NCBI RefSeq assembly: GCF_019059575.1
Contig: NW_024881622.1
Location: forward strand, 806,001 to 870,000
DNA from: Amphibalanus amphitrite
Taxonomy: Eukaryota; Arthropoda; Thecostraca; Balanomorpha; Balanidae
Direction of reading: 5' to 3'
Length of the DNA: 64,000 nt
The notes beneath the pieces are model-generated. The model made no database searches, was not told the origin of the DNA, and saw only the letters and a list, made by a program, of their open reading frames with translations. Both the position numbers and the translations under genes were made by a program. Every line of letters starts with the position of its first letter. The stretch's first letter is position 1. Shown in pieces: positions 13,454-23,916 of this stretch.

Positions 13454-14253
13454 ATGGAAAAAATTAGCTGTGTTTTTAAGATTCCAGTGGTGGCCATCAA
13501 CTGCTCAGGAAAGCAGCCCAGAATCACTTCACAACAGGTATGTTGATGCATGTACATTGTACATTGACATCAATGTCTGAATGCTGAAGAATTGTTGAAC
13601 AGGGGACACATTTACCTAGCCTCTAAAAACCACAAATCCTACATTACTTACATAAACATTTTTCTATAGAACTTATATTATCTACTTTCATCTGGCTAAG
13701 GCTTTTTTTACATTATAATCCCTCTGTTAAACATGAAAATATGATGAGTTATAGACTAGTATAACAAGCTGGTAATTATATCTGCCTTGTCAGCTTGGCC
13801 AACATCTGCATCATGTCTATCACAAAATATGACTGCTTTCCTGACATTTGCATTTGTTCCACTCACCAATTGACCACTTCTACCATCCGCTTGCTCTATG
13901 CACAGACATTGTCATAGGGTCTGTTCCAGTCGCACTTCCTAACACCTCTTAACTCCTCCAAGATTGCTTCCCTGTTCCAGTGGCAGCTTTCGCCCCTACA
14001 AAGCCAAGAAGGGCCCTGCTCCAACCTCCTCTATCTTGCTCTTTGAGGAGTTTAGATGTGTTAGGAAGTGCGACTGGAACAGACCCATAGCAAAACAGTT
14101 TCATCTCCCTGAGTCTGTACTGTCTTTTTCCAGGTTTCCAAAGGATCATCATTCATCAGCACAGAAGGGTGGGAAAGAGAAGGCTGTTCAAATTCTGAAA
14201 AGCCAGAGCTGCAAAGGAGGTCAAAGATGCAGTGCAGTTGGCCCACTCAGTAG
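13454..14253 (+). CDS. Candidate two-exon small gene, about 67 residues, unrecognised
   Basis: An acceptor after 13423 (pyrimidine tract then CAG) precedes an ATG at 13454; the exon runs to 13537 and ends in a clear GTATG donor. A second acceptor with a strong pyrimidine tract opens an exon at 14134 that is in phase and stops at 14251-14253. The join encodes about 67 residues starting MEKISCVFKIPVVAINC, with no family I know. In support, both exons lie in a CpG-free block like those at the start of the conserved genes here, and the acceptor-just-before-ATG layout matches those genes. The intron contains a MITE. Further exons may exist, and exon 2 may be wrong. Confidence 0.35.
13917..14086. 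mobile_element. 170-bp MITE with about 40-bp terminal inverted repeats
   Basis: The ends are near-perfect inverted repeats: 13917-13958 (GGGTCTGTTCCAGTCGCAC...) against 14045-14086 (...CTGGAACAGACCC). The bases directly outside are ATA on both sides, a possible 3-bp target duplication, which would suit a PIF/Harbinger-type element. It contains CpG, whereas the sequence around it contains almost none, so it is a fairly young insertion. It lies inside the putative intron 13538-14133. Confidence 0.85.
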
Positions 14254-14641
14254 AGTTTCACTAGTGGTTCTGATGTGGACTGGGGATTACACGCTGGATT
14301 GAAGTGGCCGGTCTGGAGCAGCTGTAATTCATCATTCGTGCTGATTGCGGACGAGTAAGAGCCCGCGTTGGCCCCGATCGGCGATCGCTGGCCAAAGCCC
14401 ACCACCAGTTTGGTGATAGGCGTTGGCTGTGATATCTAGTGTCGCCTATGTGTGAAAAGGACAAGTTGATAACAAAACCTGTTGCGCCATGTTATTAACC
14501 CGCGCCCGGGTGGCCCTCAGCCAACTTGGTGGGGGGGGGGGGAGGTGTATTCGGCCACACCAGGTTATCTTGGAATGTAGCAAAGCTGGAAAGACGCAGT
14601 AAAATCAATCTATAGGTCGCTATTTTTCTTCAGAATCATAC

Positions 14642-15550
14642 AGGTCATTTTTGATCAGGTCATCGCTGAGGTCACTGGAGGTCACCAAAAGTAAAATGAT
14701 GACGAATTTTGGCCCCCGATTTTGACAACATCACAAATTGGTTCATAATTCGGGAACCAAAGAAGCTACAGCGCCGCGGAAAAGCGAATTCGATAGCTCT
14801 TTCGAAAATCTTTCAGGTTCTCAGATTTGAGCTAAGGTCAACTAAGGTTCAGTTTTTGCCTCCAAAGAGCAAAAACTGAACAATCGGCTTGCTTCGGAAG
14901 TCGTCTTTTCTTAAAAAATTTTTAAACTGATACCAACCTTTTATTACGTTGATTTTACCGGCACTGCGTTTCTCTCGTCTTCTTGGCCTAACAAGGTCAG
15001 CTTAATAAATTTGACCTAAGGTCAATGTCGCAGAAAATGCCATTTTGCATGTCATTGATTCGTTACCGTGAAATTGAGATTAACATCAGTAGCGGCAGAA
15101 CACCTTCAATTAAGGGGGCATTGCCGACTTTTGGTCTCATTCTTTCCATGCAACGCCCATAGGGCTAATGTTAAAATGCCAAAATCAAAGGGGGGCACGG
15201 TGCCCCGGTGCCCTCGGCCTGTTCCGCCGCCTATGATTATGATGCTTTTAGCGCTCTGCTGGCCACGTTCCATCTAAAATCGATGTACAAAAATAAACTG
15301 TTGGGAGGCGTTACATGACCTGAGATGACCTCAGGAGCATACGATAGATCCCGATGTTTGAGTGCTTTTGTTTCAAAAGCAGAACATTTCGAGTTCCTCA
15401 TACTGACTGAAACTGGAGACGTCGCAAAGTTGACCTGACCCTAGGTCACCACCGATATCAAAATTAAAGATATTCAAGATACTGGTACTGATTCTCTCAT
15501 GTAATAGCTCGAGTTTCAAACTTCTACTTCATGGTGACCTGACCTGACCT
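14642..15550. promoter_or_regulatory. Cluster of nuclear-receptor half-sites (AGGTCA/TGACCT), including two DR4
   Basis: AGGTCA occurs at 14642, 14657, 14669, 14679, 14835, 14994, 15019 and 15443, and TGACCT at 15012, 15316, 15326, 15431, 15535 and 15545. The pairs 14669/14679 and 15316/15326 are direct repeats spaced by four bases (DR4), and 15012/15019 is an everted pair spaced by one. Such arrangements bind nuclear-receptor dimers in animals. Whether this cluster is an enhancer or a chance product of a repeat is not known. Confidence 0.4.
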
Positions 15551-16970
15551 TAGGTGACATGGGGTTACTTTTTTCACAATTGATGCGAATCGATGCATTA
15601 TACATAAGCTATGCTAAGTTTCGTGTCGTTTTATCTATGCAAGCACAAAATTGTCAGGTGTGGCCAAAAACGCCCCCACGGCCCACCCACCTGGGGGCTG
15701 GGGAACGTTAAAGCAGTGATGTATTTTTTCGGTGTATTCCACGATGCATCGATCGGTGTACTTGATAATGCATTATTTATTGCTGCGTGTGTACGCTTTT
15801 CCTCTGTTCAGTGTGATCTGTGATAGGAAAACTACCGATATATCTCCACGCGCATGACTGAAAGAGCTGGCGTGATCTATAATATTGGGTGTCTGTTTTT
15901 GTTTGGCATTTTATAAATAATGAGTCAGCTGTGATCGTTTGATGAGACACTGGGACAGCCGGCCTGTATGATCAGCGAACGGCAGGCGGCGGGGCAGTGG
16001 TCCGGTGGCTGCTGCATGGGACTGACACCAGCAGATTCAGAGCTGCGATACGCGGACGTTATGTTCACAATACCTTTGCAAAATAATATCTGATAGATAT
16101 CATGTCCTCGAAAATGTTCTTCAATCAATATGATTTTACCTCCTGGCTTATTCCATGGGGGCCGAAACCGATCGTTTTATGCACGCCTTTTCTGGGCCTC
16201 GTTCTCCTCTAAAATCTAAATGCGTTTAGGTAGCAATTTTATTCAAGGGACGATTGAAAGTGCCTCCGATTGGTTTTCAGCGTAGGTGGGATATGGCCGT
16301 TGAATGTGAGGCAGTCGATAAGGAACGTCGAGCTGGAACGGTCATTGGGTAGGTACTAGGTAAGGTATGTGAAAGGCAGCAGTGGAAAACAAGGAAGGGA
16401 GGCGTTTGGTGTGAGGTTTCAAATGCTCTATGCATAAGAAAAGTTCATTTGATTATATGACACCGTCCTTTTTATCGCGATACGTGAGCAACGCATGAGA
16501 CGCTCACTGTTCAGACTTGTAGCGTTACTGAGACAGGCTGAGAAGGGCTATTTCCGCGAAAGGATATTCTGGAATTTGAATTGAAAGGCATTTAGTTTTG
16601 AAAGCATCAGTACTTCTTAACACGATACTGACTCATTTAAAATTTCAATTTTTCCCCATTGCGATAACACAAGAAACAGAGACTGCGGTGTCCCCGTACG
16701 CAGGATTCTGGAGACTGTCAGGCGGATGTTAGTAGCTAAAAGCTTTTGTTCTTTATTTAGCAGATAACAATCATTTCTTTTAATACTTTGTAACACCTAA
16801 CTCACTAGAAACAATCTGTACGGGCTTCCAGAAATGTTATATTTAACATGTTAGATCCATTACAATATTTTAGCTGCCCTAACCTGTAAATGTAACGGAT
16901 GCGTCATTGTTGAAAACGTGCTAAAGCATAGTATTCTATTGCTGACAAATATTCTGCGTCTGTCAGCCAA

Positions 16971-17025
16971 AACTGGCCAATCAGAGGCGTTGTTTGTCAT
17001 TTCTGGGTGGGATTAATAAACATGC
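16971..17025 (-). repeat. Dispersed 55-bp repeat, right copy of an inverted pair
   Basis: Inverse partner of 11923-11977; see that entry. The shared length is the same on both sides, with no extension into the flanks. Confidence 0.5.
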
Positions 17026-17373
17026 CGACCGCAATCCATTCGCCGCCGTCGATATTCAATGCAAGGCTATAGAACTCCAGGTAAGGACACCAGCCGTTTG
17101 ACCTTGAACGCCGCCGGCCGGCCGATGACGTCATTGGAGGCAAGCCGGCTCGGCGGACACACAAGGCGAATGCATAACGGAGGGGCGTTGGAACGTTGCG
17201 GGAGCCGGGGAGATATTTTAATGTGGTTGTATACCACCATTGTTATGTTTATTGATCTACAGACTGCATTCTTTTAAACCTCGATGCACTCTAGGCCTGG
17301 ATGGTTCGTACATTCGTGGAACGATCACCCCGTCCGAAGTCCGTGGTCGAAGCTGTCATAGTATTAAAGACAC

Positions 17374-17797
17374 TATAGTTCGTTTTTCTTAAGTTTGCCC
17401 CTCACTGTAAACGTCTTTTTGAGCAGAGCACGAGAATTGCTAGCTGAATTACTGAGAAAACTGGTTGGCGCACATTGTATTGGAGATATGAATAATATTT
17501 TCCAAATAAGTTTTGAACACAGACGATGTAACGTTAATGTTAAACGCCGTGTAATTTATTAATTAGTTCAGACATAATTCCTGAGAAGTCGTCTATCACT
17601 GTGGAGCTGTAGGTATGGGTAAATACGAGCTATGAGTCTGTGAAATAGTAAACAAATTTGATAAAATTGATCGTCTGTGAAATCTGGTGAAATCAATGTG
17701 CGCCAACCAGATTTCTCAGTAATTCAGCTAGCAATTCTCGTGCTGTGTTCAAAAAGACGTTTACAGTGAGGGGCAAACTTAAGAAAAACGAACTATA
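17374..17797. mobile_element. 424-bp MITE with inverted repeats of about 105 bp
   Basis: The left arm (17374-17478, starting TATAGTTCGTTTTTCTTAAG) is the near-perfect reverse complement of the right arm (about 17695-17797, ending GAAAAACGAACTATA). The ends start and finish with TA, as expected for Tc1/mariner-type insertion into TA. The centre has no coding sequence. The transcript would fold into a long hairpin. Confidence 0.85.
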
Positions 17798-17925
17798 AGA
17801 CGGGTGCAATAACGGCGATCCGATCCCGTCTCTGGCGAATCTAGAGGGGTCGTAAGGACCCAGGCCGAATCTGACCGTCTATTTTTAGGGAAACGGGGTG
17901 GGTGAATTGACAACCGATGGCTTAA

Positions 17926-18807
17926 CCCTATTAGTGGCAGGCTCCTGGCTACCCCCTATTAGTGGCAGGGGGGGGGGCTGTTTACGACCCCCCCTTGATA
18001 TCTCGAGATCTAACGGGCCGATTTTCAAAATTCAAACGGCATTCGATTTCGCTCAACGTGATCTACATTTCTAAAAAATAAAAATTAAAAAATGTCAATA
18101 GGGGGGGGGGGTAGAGGGGGGTAAAAACAGGCAAATTGCAGATACATTTTAGACTGTTTATCACGGCCAGGTTTCTGAACCAATCTTAACGCAACTTTTG
18201 CCGATCGATAGAGAATGAACCAGGAATTCACATGGATCCTAAAAATATGCATTTTCAAAAATCATAGGCGGATACAGATTATTGAGATTGGGGGTACACA
18301 AAAAGTATAGTAAATAAGGTTTTTGTTGGCACTGTTTCTAAAAAGGGTGGTAATGGTCTTGTTATGTTATAATTTTCTTATGAGAGAACGACTAAAATTG
18401 TATTGGTAATGCATAGGCGGTGTCAGGGCACCTATGTTGGGAGGTAAAACATAACCCCCCTTTTTGGACGCCTGGATCCGCCTATTATAGCAAAAACGTG
18501 TCAAAAGAGGATGCAAAATAACTGTATATGTTATCACAAGTGATACCTTTTATTCACTGTTCGTAAAACTGGTGCAGCATCGTAATCTTCGCCCAAATGA
18601 CTCGCTTCACGAATAGGACCCCCCAATTCCCAGTGCTCTGGAGCCGCCCCTGGTGAAGTTATGAACTTGAAATTTTCAGGGAATGTGCCCAATTTAGTTT
18701 TAGGAAAAGTCAGAAAATTTCAGCATCGTAGCTTCAGCGGTTTCGGAGATATTCCCGAAAAACCTGAGGGGTGGATAAAAACAACCCCCCCCCTGCCACT
18801 AATAGGG
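17926..18807. mobile_element. Non-autonomous piggyBac-type element, 882 bp, TTAA-flanked
   Basis: The sequence TTAACCCTATTAGTGGCAG at 17922-17940 is perfectly mirrored by CTGCCACTAATAGGGTTAA at 18793-18811. TTAA target duplications directly next to CCC/GGG ends are the hallmark of piggyBac elements. A second copy of the end motif lies just inside the left end (about 17953-17970), before a run of G. No transposase is encoded; the inside is AT-rich with several poly-G/C runs. It must have been moved by an enzyme encoded elsewhere. Confidence 0.8.
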
Positions 18808-18811
18808 TTAA

Positions 18812-20266
18812 GAGATAATGAGAAGAGATCCCGTCGTCGATTGTTGTTTGACAGACAACACATGTTGTACTGGACGTATGACCATCAGAGGTAGTGCCTG
18901 ATGAACGTAGGCAAGCATAATTGTTCTGTCATACTGTTTAGGAATATAAAATGGTAATGGAGATTATTGAGGATATGATCTCTACATTACAGGAATTCGC
19001 TAATTACTACGGCCCATAGGGGCACCGCCGGAGCTGTTGTTTTGCCATCGGTCCCAGGCAACTCCAGGGAGCTGCAGCCCGGCGGCCAAAGCGGCCCACC
19101 TCGTCGACTCGCAGGTCCTGTGGGATTCCGTGATGCTTTAGTGCTTCACCCACAGAAGCACGGGCATAGCAGTAGGATGTGGGGCTAGGTGTCTGTCCAC
19201 CTCTTCATTGAAAGAACAACGTATACAGCGCCTGGTCCCGCCGAAGCTCGGTATCGACCGTGACTTATTCACAACTGGCGGATCCAGGAAGCGGTCTTGG
19301 ACACTGCGGGGGCTTACCCCAAAAAGGTTTCTCGGAATTAATTTAAAAAAAAACTCTGATTTCGATTCCTTGCGCACTGCTGTGCAGTGTGATTAACCAA
19401 CATTTCCTCAGAAAAGTTGTGAAGTTTTCTTTGATTCTCGAAAAGCGATTTCGGGCGCTGCCAATGTGGGGGAAGACATTTGCCTCAAATGCCTTCCCCT
19501 GGATCCGCCAGTGGGTTGCCCCACTCCGAGCTTGACTAAAACCATTTTCAAACCCCACCAGAAACCGATGGTAAGGTGAATTTAAATCCAATAACTCATC
19601 TCTGTCTGCCCGCCTAAATATGTATACAACACATGGTACGGCACCCGGCCCTGTCTGAGCTATGAGCCGATCAGAGGTCCAAAAACTGCCTTTCCTTCTA
19701 ACCCGTGGTAGAGCAAATTTTGAGCCAAACAAACCATCAAAACAGCAAATATTTCATCACCATGTAGTCATTTGTTTTTGTTATTCAGGCCTTTCAAATA
19801 TTGTTATCATACACGTAAAATAATTTAGCGACCCTGACCACTCGACTTTCTCCGGGTGACTTTCTCCTGACCGCCGCAAGAGGTCAGGAGAAACTCGCTG
19901 TCAGGAAGGGCGCATATCCACGCGCACTCAACGGGTTTTCACCCTTACAGGCGGTTATAGAAAGTGGTGATTTTTTGGAGCCTGCCTTCCCAGATTGCTT
20001 CCAAATGTGAAGGATTCATTGGGTGCTGCTGTGGATTTACCTAAGGAGGCCTTCATGGCGTCGTTGTATTGTTGAAGGAGAGTTAGCTGATATTTTTTGC
20101 CACGGAAAAGATTTTATGGAATCTATACACTGGCGCCGGAAATGACTTTGAAAGTCTGCCGTTAGCGTCCTTTGAGTGCGTTTGAGCGTCGTTTGGGCTC
20201 GGCTGAGATCAAGTGGTGAAATCTGTGCTGTTTTGTTGGTGATGTGATGGTATTGTAATCACAATA
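18812..20266. other. Non-coding stretch before the hAT-like gene
   Basis: No supported exon. The 19,200-19,700 part has weak similarity to about 28,160-28,330 (shared blocks near ATCTCTGTC-GCCCG), suggesting an old dispersed repeat. The promoter and any 5' UTR exon of the gene that starts at 20267 should lie here, but I could not identify them. Confidence 0.5.
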
Positions 20267-23200
20267 ATGTATCCATGTCTAAGAAAAGTCAGGTGTGGGT
20301 ATGAAGGGTGCGGAAAGGAAGTACTCCAGAAAAACCTGAAGAAGCACACCCAGACCAAGCATCAGAGTACAGTAGTTAGACCTGTGCCATTAAATAACGT
20401 CACTTTTGGAGCCAACGGGAGTTTGAAGATATCCCAAGCAGGGCCAGCTTCATCATCATTGAATGGTAAGTTTTGACCAGTTCATTCAACAAAGTACAAA
20501 CCCTGAAAATATTGTAAGCCTGGCATCCCAGGAAGATGCCAGATTGGGACGACAGAGATATATAGACCAAAACAAACCTAACCTAACCTGACCTAACCTT
20601 ACCTACAACCTACAAACCTACAACCTACCCTACAAACCTACAACCTACCCTACAAACCTTCAAACCTACAACCCAGGTGAGTTTGAACCTACAACGGCAT
20701 CTGGCATCTTCCTGGGACGCCAGGCTTACTTATACCAATATTCCTTTGGTTTGTTCCTATAGGTTTTAATGCATGACTCAAACATACCTTATCTTACCTT
20801 GCCTTAGGTATACCTACACTGAATTTTGAGGCCTGTCAGACCAGACCATTGCTCTATTATATGTACGTACCTGCTTGCGCGTTCTATGGGTATTGGTCAT
20901 AGATAGAGGAGAAGCAGATGGCTTCTGAGTGGATGTCTAGTTGGGATTTGAAGGCATTGAAATGTCATAAATAATCATAGATTCTTGGTGGATTTTGGGC
21001 GGACAATGCTGGGATTTTTTAACGAACAACTCTGTCTCATTGTAAGGAATGAAGGATTGTCTCATTGTCTGAACCAAATGAAAAATGTAATACTTTATAA
21101 TTATATATTGGTTTCATTACAGAGGCAAAATCAAAATTGTGGGGGGTTGATTACATGTGACCTCCCCCTCCGCTGGCTGACCCTTAACGACAAATCATAA
21201 TTGATGGTATTGCTTAATCTAGCACAAAGTTGTAAAATTATTTTATAAACTGGATGTTATGTCTTCAAATACCTAGATAACTATGCCACTTTTTATGCAG
21301 GGTTTGTCTGAGCTATCTTATTATATGATACTGAAAGAGTTCGGACAATATCATTTATCAAATATAAATGAAGAAATCTTTCCATGGGAAGTTTTGTCTA
21401 TTTTTGTGTTAAATACCATGTTGGCTAACAGAAGTAGGTATGAATAGTCAGCATTCAAGTTGAAATGTCACACAAGTTATCATAACATCATCACAGCATC
21501 ATCATGAAACAATCACATTACCAATGCTGATACACCAGCTTATTACTTATTTCGTTGACTCCAAGCTTCTTGCCCTGCACATTATTTGGCTATGCTTCAC
21601 TTAGGTACATCTTCCAAAACCCAACTTAAACAGTAAGGTAGGTGCTTACTCCCATACTATCAAACCTGACATTTTTCATGGCCAGTCATGAAGGCGACAA
21701 TGTATTATTTCTCAGACACTTAATGCATAATTGAGGCTAAGCCTACTAGGTTATGTTGATCATGGATGATATGAGTAGATACTGGTGATTTTAAGGGTCT
21801 GCAAGTTTTATGTAAGGTCCCAAACTAAGCTGATGCATTTTCTGCCCTGATCTGACTCATCATTCACAAGACAGGTGCATTATCTTGTGAGTTGGTGAAC
21901 AGATAAGTAGAAAGCATTGAAAATGCAATGTTAGATGAGTAGTCAGTATCTTGTTATCAAATATACCTAAGCATATCACTTCTATTTTGCTTAAATTGAT
22001 ATTTGTTTGCAGTATCCAAATTCCAAACAGTATCAGAGCAGCTCAACTGGGCTGTTGGAGCTTCATTTACTTGCAAAAAAGATGTCGCTGTGAGCAGTGA
22101 CTGCTTGGTTTAGCACGGAGAGGGCGCTGGCTCTGGGCATGTGACTGATAATGGGTGTTATTATTGATTGGGTGTTATACATATTGATCGCATTTCCACT
22201 TGATGCGTTACCTACATTTAGTGTCCTTAAAAAGAGCTCAATTCACGTGACAGGCGCCTGCAAAGAGCCAGAATCATCTTAAAACTGCATTTCTGGAATG
22301 TTTTGTGATTTAGTTGCACTCGTCTAAGCTTAACAACGCATATACATTTTTCACATCTTCTTTGCTTTTGATTCTTGACCTACGTCCAAGCACCCTAGTA
22401 TGGAAATATCCAGTCGACCGGCGTGACTCGCTTCGGCATCGTCGCTCGCTTTTTGCTTACTATTTGCTTTTGGCAGAGCCTTGTGGTCAGAGGTGGTGAT
22501 AGCGTTGCAGGCTCGGTGAAGTAGATAAGCAGGACAAGTCTCTTCCGGCTTTCCGATTGAACAGCGCTCGATTATGGATTCTGCCGCATGTCTGAAATTT
22601 GAGTTCGGGCGGTTGCGGTCAGGACCTGTTTCTGGGATCTGAGGCCAATATTATAAAATGAAATAGAGCCATCGGCTACAAATAACATCTGTGTGAAATA
22701 AAACAGACTTATCGTTATTATAAAACTACACGCGTGCTTAACGGAAATGCATCATCCGGCTCCTTTTTTTAGCTTAGAATCGGGGATAAAATTCGCGCAG
22801 CTGCGCTCAGAAGTCTTTCACTAGGTTCTATTCCGTAAGCGGATGACGACACGGACACTACAATATCTAACGCTCCGGTTGGCGCTGATCCAAAAATCAC
22901 TAGCTTTATTTGTAACTTCCGATGTATCTATCGGTTTTCTGCATATGCCCCCGCCGAGGGGGAGTGGTCAGCACCCGTCCCCCTCGGCCAATGAGGTTTA
23001 GAACATTTATCCTGTTTTAAAAGCTGTTCTGCTTGTATTATTTCATATACCTAGTATTACCGTCAATCGTGCCATCTTTAAAGCGACATGTTTGCGTGCA
23101 TTGGTCATAGGTAACGAGGTTCTTGGGAGTGGTATGCGAAGCGGAAAGTACCCTAGACGCGGATCCAGGTTGGCTTCTGGGGGTCGAAGCCCCTAGCCTA

Positions 23201-23884
23201 TCGAAAAAATGCTGCCCTTCGGCGCCGGAGGGCGGCATTTTTTCAATAAGCGGTGGAGTGCATTTTACGAAAATGAGCATTTCTTTTAAGTTCATTTAAT
23301 AATACCTAATCTCTGGTAATAACTCTCTGAATTTATATTTAACCATCAGAGTATGTCGCTTCTCTTCCTGCAGTAGGGTGCCGCCTCATCAAGTCGAAGT
23401 ACCGCCATTAAATTCACATTGTTGTCCTTCGAAGTAGTAGTGCCGCCCTAGGAATTTATAGTACCGCCCTCGGAAGTCATAATTCTGCCCTCGGAAGTTG
23501 TAGTGCAGCCCTCTGAAATCATAGTTCCGCCTTCTGAAGTCATAGTGCCGCCCTCGCAGACCCTATGAATGCCGCTCCCGTGGCGGAAAAGTTGCCGCCC
23601 CTTTGCTGACTGCCCCCTCTATGGAAATGCTGGATGATCCGCCCCTGTTCAAAGGACAGTGTCTGGCAACCTTTCTAAATGACACTGTCACAAAGCAGCT
23701 ATTACCGCTGAAAACATATCAGATCAGCCATGCAATAAAATGTCTTGTATTGCTTTGGCTATTTAAGGAAAAAGTTTTTAGTTGGCGCATATCCGGTTAA
23801 TTCGCACGTTACGTGTTCTTTTCAGCAACCGCAACATCGCAGCAACACCGTCAGCAGCAGCAGCAGCAGCAGCAGCAGCACCGT

Positions 23885-23916
<32 letters not shown>

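Larger units (their letters stand above)
14254..17373. other. Non-coding stretch with a half-site cluster
   Basis: No supported gene. It holds a 12-base G run (about 14531), the AGGTCA cluster described separately, and the right copy of the 55-base inverted pair (16971-17025). Around 17059 a short ATG-containing stretch ends in a good donor (CCAG then GTAAGG), which could be a 5' exon of a downstream gene, but nothing confirms it. Confidence 0.5.

Noticed and set aside
11923..17025. A 5-kb DNA transposon bounded by the 55-base inverted pair
   Set aside because: No transposase between the copies, no target duplication, and the similarity stops abruptly on both sides.
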